From NCBI RefSeq assembly GCF_013170825.1, contig NZ_CP033365.1:6646001-6710000 (forward strand): a DNA stretch of 64,000 nucleotides, given 5' to 3'. Below are positions 1 through 7,407 of this stretch, piece by piece. Source of the DNA: Mesorhizobium sp. NZP2298 (lineage in GTDB: Bacteria > Pseudomonadota > Alphaproteobacteria > Rhizobiales > Rhizobiaceae). Every line of letters begins with the position of its first letter. Within the stretch, counting starts at the first letter, position 1. The position numbers were made by a program, and so were the translations under genes. The notes beneath the pieces are model-generated. The model made no database searches and was not told the DNA's origin. It worked only from the letters and a program-made list of their open reading frames with translations.

Positions 1-329
1 TCGTCCTTCAGTTCGGCGAAATTCTCGATGATGCCGTTATGGACGACGGCCACACCATCCGTGAAGTGCGGGTGTGCATTGCGTTCCGTCGGTGGCCCAT
101 GGGTTGCCCAGCGGGTGTGGGCGATGCCGATGGTACCACCCAGCGGCTCTTCCTTGAGTCTCCTCTCGAGATTGACGAGCTTGCCCTCCGCGCGCCGGCG
201 GTGCAAGGTGCCCTCGGTGATCGTCGCAATGCCGGCCGAATCATAGCCGCGGTATTCCAGACGCTTCAATGCGTCGACCAGGCGTTCCGACACCGGCTGT
301 TGCCCAACGATGCCAACAATTCCGCACAT
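1..329 (-). CDS. nodM: Glucosamine-fructose-6-phosphate aminotransferase NodM/GlmS, N-terminal part (runs off left edge)
   Basis: Makes glucosamine-6-phosphate from fructose-6-phosphate and glutamine, the amino-sugar precursor of Nod-factor chitin backbones. Only the first ~109 codons are in the window. The reading frame opens MCGIVGIVG, with the catalytic Cys2 of the class II glutamine amidotransferase domain. It continues through [15 protein letters not shown] and HNGIIENF, all hallmarks of this family. The ATG at 329 fits the obligatory Met-Cys start. A near-perfect nod box lies about 95 bp upstream on the same strand, which is why I call the NodD-regulated paralogue nodM rather than housekeeping glmS. 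The assignment to the family is secure; the symbol rests on the nod box. Confidence 0.93.
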   Translation of the reverse strand, partial: MCGIVGIVGQQPVSERLVDALKRLEYRGYDSAGIATITEGTLHRRRAEGKLVNLERRLKEEPLGGTIGIAHTRWATHGPPTERNAHPHFTDGVAVVHNGIIENFAELKD

Positions 330-424
330 GTTCTTCTCCGAATTCTTCCCGGCAGCCTTAGCCGACGCAGACGAGGGACGCCGCCCGGCATGCGCTCAGT
401 TAGAGTCTTCTAATGGAATCCGGT

Positions 425-474
425 AAGTTCGGTAAAATTGATTGTTGGGATAGCCATCATCCACGCCATGGATG
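425..474 (-). promoter_or_regulatory. nod box upstream of nodM
   Basis: Read on the minus strand this matches the ~47-bp NodD-binding consensus: ATCCA...GGATG in the distal half, then ATCCCAACAATCAATTTTAC in the proximal half. It lies about 95 bp before the nodM start and points toward it. Flavonoid-activated NodD would drive nodM from here. Confidence 0.9.
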
Positions 475-767
475 AACTAAACCTCAGTCCAATGCGGGTG
501 ATGTGAACCGGGGCGTACGCTTCCGCCTTCAACGGGCTGCGCATATCATGGCCGGCGCCCTCACCTGCGTTAATAGCATGCAAGCCGGCCGGAGGAGACG
601 GGGAATACTTGGGCCGAGTGCGAATGGGTAGCCCCAGCGCACTCTCTGATCTCGCCGTTCAATTGTGCGGACGTTGCTTCATGCATCATTCCTCGGGACG
701 CAATGACTCCTTTCGGCGACGAGAAGCAAACCCTCTTCCGATCCTGGGGCCACGCACCACGTCTTAG
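475..767. other. Intergenic stretch, no gene seen
   Basis: Region between the nod box and the end of the luxI-type gene. I see no coding frame with recognisable protein similarity and no convincing terminator. Confidence 0.5.
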
Positions 768-1412
768 CTATCCGCATGGGCCGTGCGGCAGGCCGAGAAT
801 CGGTCGCCACAGTACCGGCCCATTCAGACGTCCCCTCCAGCGGATGCGCAACAGGCTGGCGTGAGAGATCTCGAGAAACCCGGCCACCGCCTCCGTTTTG
901 CCGACGGGCTGCGGCTTTCCGATGCGCGACAATGGCCACGTTGCGAGGCGAAGGATCCGTTCCATACGCGTATCGGTCACCGTCACGATCCGGGTGAGAT
1001 TGTTGGCCAAGCCGAATTCGATCATGCCGGCGAAGAGCTCGTAGGTTGCTTGGGCAAGGCCGCCTGCCGCCTTGGGCGTTGATGGGGGCAAATCGAGCGC
1101 GAAACGGCTGCTTTCCCATATGTCGGGACTCGCGGGCGCCACAGCTTCACCCAGCAGCGCCGGGAATGTGTCGCGCAACATGGTCGGCCCAGTGGTTGGC
1201 AAGAGGCGCACGCAGCCACGAATTCGCCAATCGGATCCCTTGAGCAGCAGATAGACAGGCTTCAAGTCGTCAAAGGTGTCTGTTTCCATTTCGCCTCCGG
1301 TCTGAACTTCCCAATCGAGCCTCTCCTTGAAAACCCGATATCTGAGCCCGTGCATCTCTTTGAGCTCGCCTGCGAATTCGCTGTAGAGGCCAGGTGTGAT
1401 CAGCTGAATCAT
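768..1412 (-). CDS. traI: Acyl-homoserine-lactone synthase (LuxI/TraI family)
   Basis: Autoinducer synthase, 214 residues, the usual LuxI length. It joins an acyl chain to S-adenosylmethionine to make an acyl-homoserine-lactone signal. Family landmarks are present in order: LRYRVFKERLDWEV (conserved Arg, Phe, Trp near residues 24-37), the acidic DTFDD, RGCVRLLPT, and the ESSRFALD motif. The open frame extends far upstream, but the family-like N-terminus begins at MIQLITPGLY, so I place the start at 1412. On the M. loti R7A island, TraI-type synthases help control ICE excision and transfer; the symbol is by analogy. No luxR/traR partner lies in this window. A dyad resembling a lux/tra box sits 59-79 bp upstream. 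Confidence 0.85.
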   Translation of the reverse strand: MIQLITPGLYSEFAGELKEMHGLRYRVFKERLDWEVQTGGEMETDTFDDLKPVYLLLKGSDWRIRGCVRLLPTTGPTMLRDTFPALLGEAVAPASPDIWESSRFALDLPPSTPKAAGGLAQATYELFAGMIEFGLANNLTRIVTVTDTRMERILRLATWPLSRIGKPQPVGKTEAVAGFLEISHASLLRIRWRGRLNGPVLWRPILGLPHGPCG

Positions 1413-1470
1413 TCGTCGCCTCCGTGCGGGTTGTGTTCCCGCCATCGAAGGGCAAAGCGCACAGCGATGC

Positions 1471-1491
1471 AGCCTGTGGACGTTTACAGCT
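1471..1491 (-). promoter_or_regulatory. Candidate lux/tra-type box upstream of traI
   Basis: An imperfect dyad, AGCCTGTGGACGTTTACAGC plus T (CTGT-N8-ACAG), lies 59-79 bp upstream of the luxI start, where LuxR/TraR-type activators usually bind. The half sites match, but the spacer is shorter than the classical N10, so this is tentative. Confidence 0.4.
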
Positions 1492-1942
1492 ATCCTCGCG
1501 GAAGGATCCGGATCTCGCCTGACCGGAGGCAGCCAGCCTGGCAACCGCATGGATCGTCCGAACGCGAGCTTTGCTTGGCATTTTCCAGATGGAAGGTCCC
1601 CTTGCCCTTTGAGACCTGCTTTCCAAGGCGTATTCGCGAGTTTTATCCATGCCTTTATGGTCTTGGAGAGCGTGGCGGGCAGGCTACACAGTGGGTGGCC
1701 GAGAGGTCGGGAATCAGTTGGAATGGAGGAATTCGTCTCGCCAAAGAGGGGATCCTTTGCAATGCACTGCCTGCCCGACACTCCCGCTTCAACGTTACGC
1801 GCCACATACCGCCGAGTAACAGCCGGACCGGCGACGCGGCTGTGCTGGTTGTTGGCCTGATCAGCGGCGGCACGGTGAATCTGAGCCACGTCGCCAGCCA
1901 TTTCCACGGACCGGCGAGCGTAGCCTCCAACGATCGCCGGCG

Positions 1943-2068
1943 GCGACGCTTCTTCCAGTTTACCAGTTCGACGAGGACTGGCTGGCGTGTACGCTGGTGG
2001 CGCGGCTCAACCTACGCCCGCCCTTGCGGCTGTGCCTTGACTGCACCAATTGGAAGCAAGGACATTAG
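1943..2068 (+). pseudogene. Transposase remnant (IS4-like, C-terminal part)
   Basis: A frame here reads FDEDWLACTLVARLNLRPPL followed by LCLDCTNWKQGH and a stop. This resembles the conserved DRTNW region of IS4-type transposases, with Asp-Arg replaced by Asp-Cys. An RRRFFQ-like segment just upstream is in another frame. No start and no intact element ends are visible. The remnant ends about 25 bp before the carbonic anhydrase gene. Confidence 0.5.
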
Positions 2069-2092
2069 GTTCGCATCAAGGAGCGAGGCAAT

Positions 2093-2845
2093 ATGCATCG
2101 TCGTAACCTGATTAGAGCATTCATGGCGCTGGGCGTGTGCCCGATCTGCGCCCAGACCGCGCGTGCGGCCAGCGCCCATTGGGGATATGGCGGCTCGGTC
2201 GGGCCGGAGCATTGGGCCGATCTGGACACGAGAAATTTCGCCTGTTCGGCGGGCAGGCAGCAGTCACCCATCGACATCGCCGGCACGGTAAAGGCGGATA
2301 TACCGCGCATCGACATCAGTTGGCTCAAGGGCGGCGGCAGGATGGTGAACAACGGCCACACCATTCAAATCAACATGCCGGAAGGCAGCACCTTGACCCG
2401 CGGGGATCGCGTCTACCAACTGGCACAGTTGCATTTCCACGCGCCGAGCGAGCATCACGTGGCGGGCATGAGCTTCCCGATGGAAGCGCATTTTGTCCAT
2501 AAAGACACAAAGAGCGATACTCTGGGTGTGCTGAGCGCCCTTCTTACGCCTGGCGCGACAAATATCAGCTTTGCCGGTCTCGCCAAGGTCTTTCCGGCCC
2601 GGCCCGGCGAGGAGATGGCAGTTGACGAGTTCGATCCCAACGGGCTTTTGCCGGCCTCGCTCGGCTACTGGACCTATGAGGGATCATTAACGACTCCGCC
2701 CTGCACCGAAAACGTGGAGTGGATGGTTGCAATGGAACCGGTCGAGGTCGACACCGCAGACATCAAGCGGTTTACGACGCTTTACGCATCTAACGCGCGG
2801 TCGATCCGTCCCTCCAATCGGCGCTTCATCCTAGGCCTCAGCTAA
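2093..2845 (+). CDS. caa1: Periplasmic alpha-type carbonic anhydrase
   Basis: Zinc enzyme that interconverts CO2 and bicarbonate; 250 residues. The N-terminus (HRRNLI, a hydrophobic stretch, then ARAAS) is a signal peptide, possibly twin-arginine type, so the enzyme should be exported. The alpha-class signature is complete: QSPIDI, the zinc ligands in QLHFH and MEAHFVH, and LTTPPCTE near residue 200. A strong ribosome site (aaggagcgagg) precedes the ATG. An alpha-carbonic anhydrase gene is known from the M. loti symbiosis region and is expressed in nodules, where it may help bacteroids handle CO2 and pH; that role is inferred here. It is monocistronic as far as I can see. Confidence 0.92.
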   Translation: MHRRNLIRAFMALGVCPICAQTARAASAHWGYGGSVGPEHWADLDTRNFACSAGRQQSPIDIAGTVKADIPRIDISWLKGGGRMVNNGHTIQINMPEGSTLTRGDRVYQLAQLHFHAPSEHHVAGMSFPMEAHFVHKDTKSDTLGVLSALLTPGATNISFAGLAKVFPARPGEEMAVDEFDPNGLLPASLGYWTYEGSLTTPPCTENVEWMVAMEPVEVDTADIKRFTTLYASNARSIRPSNRRFILGLS

Positions 2846-3106
2846 GGTCATCGCGCGCGTCAAGCAAAACCGCGGTAACAATCGGGGGGTTTCGAACAGT
2901 ACGACGCCACCCTGGTGGCGCTGGCATCGACCATAATGCCCTAGGGTTCACAACAGCATGACCGGATCATGGGGAACTTGTGGGCCGCTTGCTTGCGGAG
3001 AACTGGGTGGCGTCACCGACACCCGTACACTCCGGCCTGGATCTGCTTGATCAGGGATTGATAAATTCGACGCGTCGCTCCCGTGCTGCGAGAACCCTCC
3101 TTATAC

Positions 3107-3150
3107 TGGACCAATTAAAATCTCCAAAAGTGGCAGTTTAGTTTGGACCA
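3107..3150. promoter_or_regulatory. Direct repeat TGGACCA x2, candidate operator
   Basis: TGGACCA occurs at 3107-3113 and 3144-3150, 37 bp apart, in an AT-rich patch ahead of the B3/B4-RhtB-DapA operon. Paired direct repeats of this kind are typical operators of MocR-type (GntR/aminotransferase) regulators. That assignment is inference. Confidence 0.35.
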
Positions 3151-3244
3151 GTGAACTGCAATATTGGCTTGCAGTCAGGGAAGCGATCGTGACTGGTCGC
3201 GCCGGTCATGGATTGCTTGCGCTCGAACTGATGGAGTTGCCTGG

Positions 3245-3934
3245 ATGTTTGAGGGTCCCATCATCGACGGTCGAATTAAGAATATTGCATCGGGATTTAG
3301 AGCCGTGAGCGTCTACGTCGATGCCACTTCAGCTGGAGAAGGACGTTTCGATCCCCGATTGCTTGGTGAAGCCTGCGATTGCGCGTTGGCGGATGGCCCG
3401 GCTTGGGCAGAAGCTCATCTGGCGAGTTGGTCCGACGCCTACGTCGTCTTTGGCGCGAAGCCTAACCGTACGCCGTGCTCAGCCCAGGCCCTCAGAAAGC
3501 GGGTTCTGAAAGACGGCACTCTTTCGACGATCAACCCGATCGTCGATCTCTACAACGCCATCAGCCTGAAATACGCAGTCCCGGTGGGTGGAGAGAATTT
3601 TGACGCCTATGTCGGAAGACCCCACCTGACGATCGCTGACGGGAGTGAGACGTTCGACACCATGATGAATGGAGAGGCGGTCAACGATCCTCCCTTGCCC
3701 GGTGAGGTCATCTGGCGCGACGACATTGGCGTCACCTGCCGACGCTGGAACTGGCGACAGGGCACTCGAACCCGCCTGAAGACCCTAACAGGCCGGATGT
3801 GGTTCGTACTGGAGGCGTTGGAGACCATGCCGGACGATGGATTGGCAGAGGCGACGGATGCCATGGTCGGAGGGCTGAATGCCTTGATGCCTGGCTGCAA
3901 AATCGCGAGCCAAGAAATTGCCATCGCCGGATGA
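3245..3934 (+). CDS. B3/B4 tRNA-binding-domain protein
   Basis: A 229-residue protein dominated by a B3/B4 domain, the fold used for editing in phenylalanyl-tRNA synthetase beta chains and found alone in many bacterial proteins. Recognisable blocks are NPIVDLYNAISLKYAVPVGG and the acidic ENFDAY after it, then GEVIWRDD and CRRWNWRQ. The frame is open further upstream, but the domain starts after MFEGPIIDGR, so I use the ATG at 3245. It is the first gene of a run with a LysE/RhtB exporter and a DapA-like aldolase, all on one strand. Stand-alone B3/B4 proteins may hydrolyse mischarged tRNAs or bind amino-acid-like ligands; the neighbours suggest amino-acid chemistry. The exact role is unknown. 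Confidence 0.72.
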   Translation: MFEGPIIDGRIKNIASGFRAVSVYVDATSAGEGRFDPRLLGEACDCALADGPAWAEAHLASWSDAYVVFGAKPNRTPCSAQALRKRVLKDGTLSTINPIVDLYNAISLKYAVPVGGENFDAYVGRPHLTIADGSETFDTMMNGEAVNDPPLPGEVIWRDDIGVTCRRWNWRQGTRTRLKTLTGRMWFVLEALETMPDDGLAEATDAMVGGLNALMPGCKIASQEIAIAG

Positions 3935-4018
3935 GGTTTCCGGTCGAGCGAGTGGATCCATCGCCGCCCGGGGCATCCGGCGCGATCGATCCGATCGAGA
4001 TTATCAAGGGCTGAGAGA

Positions 4019-4657
4019 ATGAATGTCGATCTCCATCAGTTGCTCATCGTCTTTGCTGCATATGTCATTGCCGCAGGGAGCCCCGGCCCGAGCAACATGC
4101 GCATTATGGGGGTTGCGATGGCGCGCGGCAGAGGTGCTGCGCTCATGCTTGCCTCCGGCGTCGTCAGCGGCTCGATCTTTTGGGGTTTTATGGCCTCCAC
4201 CGGCATCTCCGCCCTGTTGGCCAGGTACGCCCAGGCACTGCTCGTTCTGCAGGTTTTCGGGGGGCTTTACCTGCTGTTCCTCGCCTTCAGGGCGGGACGG
4301 TCGGCGCTTACGTCGAACGAGAAGCTGGCGGTGCGCGCATCGACCGACCAAGTCGCTCTTTCGCGGGGTGAGCTCTATAGGAAGGGCCTCTTGATGCATT
4401 TGGCGAACCCAAAATCCGTGCTGGCATGGATCGCGCTCGTCACGCTGGGGATCGGTCCGAATTCATCGTGGCAAAGCATCGCGGCGATATTGGGTGGCTG
4501 CGCCATCCTAAGTGTCACGATATTCTGCGGCTACGCCATTGTCTTCTCCACACCGCCTATGGTGGCTCTATATCGCCGCTGCCGCCGCTGGATCGAAAGT
4601 CTGTTGGCGATGTTCTTCGCGTTCGCCGGGCTGCGTATGCTGCTTTCCCGTATGTAG
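4019..4657 (+). CDS. LysE/RhtB family amino-acid exporter
   Basis: Inner-membrane exporter of 212 residues, the normal size for the LysE/RhtB family. The diagnostic N-terminal GSPGPSN motif follows the first membrane helix, and five or six hydrophobic helices can be traced. ANPKSVLAWIA near residue 130 is the second conserved family block. A good ribosome site (gagag) precedes the ATG. It lies 84 bp after the B3/B4 gene and 15 bp before the DapA-like gene, so all three are probably cotranscribed. The substrate cannot be read from the sequence; an amino acid handled by the neighbouring enzymes is likely. Confidence 0.85.
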   Translation: MNVDLHQLLIVFAAYVIAAGSPGPSNMRIMGVAMARGRGAALMLASGVVSGSIFWGFMASTGISALLARYAQALLVLQVFGGLYLLFLAFRAGRSALTSNEKLAVRASTDQVALSRGELYRKGLLMHLANPKSVLAWIALVTLGIGPNSSWQSIAAILGGCAILSVTIFCGYAIVFSTPPMVALYRRCRRWIESLLAMFFAFAGLRMLLSRM

Positions 4658-4672
4658 TTTCGAAAGGAATGG

Positions 4673-5563
4673 ATGATGACTTTGTTTCGCGGCCTGTCGG
4701 CGTTCCCCCTTACGCCAACCGATGCGGAAGGGCATGTCGACACCGAGGGTCTGGCTCGTTTTCTCGAGCGTATTCAACGCGCCGGAGCGGACTCCATCGG
4801 CCTTCTGGGGAGCACGGGCGGTTATGCTTACCTCACCAGGGAAGAACGCAAGCGTGCCGTTCAGGCTGCCGTGGAATGCATCGGCGGCAAAACGCCTCTT
4901 GTCGTGGGTGTGGGTGCATTGCGTACCGATGAAGCTCAGGCTCTGGCGCGCGATGCCAAATCCGCTGGCGCTGACGGCCTGCTCCTGGCACCGATGTCCT
5001 ACGTTCCCCTGAACGAGGACGAAGTCTTCCAGCACTTCGTCGCCGTGGCCGAGGCGGGGGAATTGCCTTTGTGCATATATAACAATCCAAGCACCACGCG
5101 CTTCACATTCAGCGACGCATTGATCGCCCGGCTGTCAGAGGTGTCCAACATCGTCGCGGTGAAAATGCCTCTGGCGGCGAATGACGATTACGCGGGAGAA
5201 CTGGCACGTTTGCGGTCGATGACGCCTGACACGTTCACAATCGGATACAGCGGCGATTGGGGCGCGGCGGATGCCCTGCTTGCCGGATGTGACACCTGGT
5301 ACAGCGTTGCGGCAGGTCTGCTGCCGGTCCCGGCGCTTGCGCTGACGCGTGCAGCGCAGTCCGGCGACGCGGTGGAGTCCACTCGGTTGAACCGCGCTTT
5401 CGGGCCGCTCTGGACCTTGTTCAAACACTACGGCAGCTTCCGCGTTATGTTCGTCATCGCCGACTACCTCGGTCTGGCGCACGTCCAGCCACCGCGCCCT
5501 ATTTTGCCGTTGCCGGAGGACGCCGGAGATGACATTAGGCAGGCATTGGAGAAGCTCGAATAG
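4673..5563 (+). CDS. DapA-family lyase (dihydrodipicolinate synthase-like)
   Basis: Pyruvate-type class I aldolase of the DapA/NAL family, 296 residues, a (beta/alpha)8 barrel. Visible landmarks are GSTGGYAYLT (the usual GTTGE region, here GSTGG), the catalytic Tyr in IYNNPS near residue 138, and the Schiff-base Lys in VAVKMPL near 164. The GTTGE variation and the genomic context (B3/B4 protein and amino-acid exporter) argue against a lysine-biosynthesis role and for a catabolic or specialised aldolase. Two adjacent ATG codons exist; the second (4676) is slightly better spaced from the aagga ribosome site. No gene follows directly; IS remnants begin within 100 bp. Confidence 0.85.
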   Translation: MMTLFRGLSAFPLTPTDAEGHVDTEGLARFLERIQRAGADSIGLLGSTGGYAYLTREERKRAVQAAVECIGGKTPLVVGVGALRTDEAQALARDAKSAGADGLLLAPMSYVPLNEDEVFQHFVAVAEAGELPLCIYNNPSTTRFTFSDALIARLSEVSNIVAVKMPLAANDDYAGELARLRSMTPDTFTIGYSGDWGAADALLAGCDTWYSVAAGLLPVPALALTRAAQSGDAVESTRLNRAFGPLWTLFKHYGSFRVMFVIADYLGLAHVQPPRPILPLPEDAGDDIRQALEKLE

Positions 5564-5630
5564 CCGAGCACAGGGCATGCCCAGTGCCACTGCTAGTTAG
5601 GCACCCGGCGCGCGGGCGTTCCGCGCACCG

Positions 5631-5820
5631 TTGGAGATGGAAGTTGGGCGGCGCAGAATTGGATCGGGTTGGTCGCGCTTTGGCTTTGCGGTCTCTTCGG
5701 TGGTGAAATGGTCGCAACGTTATCGTGCTCCGGTAGCGCCGGGAAGATGGGCGGCCATCGCAAACGCGTTCTGCAGCCGCATCGAACTTTCATCCGCGAC
5801 CAAACGACCGGAAGTAGAAT
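5631..5820 (+). pseudogene. IS630-family transposase N-terminal remnant
   Basis: The frame reads SRFGFAVSSVVKWSQRYR, the helix-turn-helix start of IS630-type transposases. After a frame change it continues as KMGGHRKRVLQPHRTFIRD. The rest of the gene is missing; ISKra4-like sequence follows directly. Confidence 0.65.
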
Positions 5821-6530
5821 TTCGAGCTGATCGTAGGCCGCTCGCTGCCTGAAGAGGGTGCTCCGCGCTACATCGGTTTCGTCTATGGCTATGATCGCGA
5901 GCCGCAACGGCGCATTCTCGACCATCTCAAGAAGCAGCCCGTCCAAGCCAATCAGGATATCACCTTCATCACCGACGGTGGGGAAGAACGCCGACTGGTT
6001 CCATATCACCGTGCGCATCAGGGTCCTTCGGCAGTTCGTGCAAGGGCTCGAAAACCAGGACGAGCAGACCGGACAGGACCTGCTCGAAACTCTGCGCAGG
6101 ATCAAATGGCATCTCTGGCATGTTGACGTCTATCGGGCCCGTCACGAAATCGCCGACCTGCAATTCGACGCGGAAGGTCTCGAAACAGGCTAGCCGAACA
6201 TGCGCAAGTTCCTGACCGCATCGGCGAGTTCACCAGGCCTACATCGCCTCCAACAGTGCCAGCCTGATTATTACGGCGAGCGTTAGCGGTCCGGAGATCG
6301 CATCTCTTCGGCCCTCGTCAAGGCCACCGTCAACGCCGTTCCAAGCGGGTCGCCAACAAGCGGCAGATGCAGTGGAGCAGGATCGGCGCACATCTTCTGC
6401 TGCAAACCCGCACGCAGATCCTCGATGACCGTCCCGACGCGCTTGGCGTGCAGCCCCTCACCTCGCCCGCGCCCCGCGGTGGTTCTTGCCAAGAGACGCT
6501 CGCTCGCATCTAACGAAAACCGCCGCTGCA
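5821..6530 (+). pseudogene. ISKra4-like transposase remnant, several frameshifts
   Basis: Successive frames give RYIGFVYGYDREPQRRILDH, ITFITDGGEE, WFHITVRIRVLRQFVQGLE and RRIKWHLWHVDVYRARHEI. Further on come YYGER, RSGDRISSALVKATVNAV and QMQWSRIGAHLLLQTRTQIL. These follow the order of an ISKra4-family transposase from its middle to its C-terminus. Frame changes and an internal stop show it is dead. A small fragment of the same kind of element lies near 22.1 kb. Confidence 0.7.
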
Positions 6531-6538
6531 TTTAGCTG

Positions 6539-6590
6539 CATCCATTGTTCGGATGCCTGCGATCCAAACAATCAATTTGTTCAATCAGCT
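6539..6590 (+). promoter_or_regulatory. nod box upstream of virA
   Basis: The sequence has the distal ATCCATTGTTCGGATG half and a proximal GATCCAAACAATCAATTTG half, continuing TTCAATC; this is a good match to the NodD-binding consensus. It points rightwards to virA, about 820 bp away, with no intact gene between. In M. loti R7A, virA is known to be under nod-box control as the first step of T4SS induction, which supports this assignment. The box abuts the end of an IS remnant. Confidence 0.85.
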
Positions 6591-7407
6591 TCTTGAAAGC
6601 TAACCCTTGTTTGGTGGAACATGGGCTCTGGTCGTCGACGCTGGCTTAATGCAGGGGCTGCACGCAGGAGATACAATGCACAGAGATCGCAAGCGGGTTA
6701 GCGGCATAATGGCTGGCCGACCGGTGTCATCCCCAGGCTGCTGCAGCGTGCGGCTTGTCTGTCCCTCCATGATCTCTCGGAAGACAGTTCCGAATACTGC
6801 GACCGGTTGCCCGCCTTGTGTGTCGCCTCGATCTCATAACCGATGGTGAGCTGCTCAATGGGCTATCCTTCACCGGATAAGAGATGAAGTGCGAACGCTC
6901 CTCGGGGATCATGCCGATCGTACGTACGTCCTGCTTACTCTGGTCAGGCATAGAGCGCAATTTGTTGGCCCAGCTATGAAACTCTTGCCGGAAGTTAGCT
7001 CTGCCGCGTGCGTGATGGCTTGAGCGGACTGACGCAACGAAGGCTCACGAGTATTCGGTTCCTGCCGTCATTATGACGAGACTCAACGGTACCTTCAACA
7101 TCGGCGTGGTTCGACTCGCCGCGCGAAAACAGGCAAATCTCGATTGAATCCGTCACGCGGTGTCAGCCTGGCATTGGTGCCTTCCCTTCTCAACAACTAT
7201 CAAATCAGCATTCACGGATAGCCCAGTTTCTCACGTGCCGTAACGCCGTGCCTTCAGTTTCCAGGTTCGCGTCGAGCTCGCGAGTGGCCAGAGTTCGGAA
7301 CAGAACGGTCGAAGTCTAATCGCCGCGAAATTCAACGGAGGGTCAGCGGGGCCACGGGGGCAAAGTGCGACGGTGTCTAAGCCGTCTTTATGAGGGGAGA
7401 GGTACAC
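6591..7407. other. Long untranslated stretch between nod box and virA
   Basis: No frame in these ~800 bp shows a recognisable protein. A minus-strand frame around 6727-6960 is open for 77 codons but has no family signature that I recognise. The stretch could be a long leader of the nod-box transcript or an insertion scar. Confidence 0.45.

Noticed and set aside
39..413. Plus-strand open frame of 124 codons at the left end
   Set aside because: It is the antisense shadow of nodM; the minus strand carries the complete family signature from Met-Cys-Gly.
1350..2111. Plus-strand frame of 253 codons
   Set aside because: Overlaps luxI antisense and a transposase remnant in another frame; no similarity to any family I recognise.
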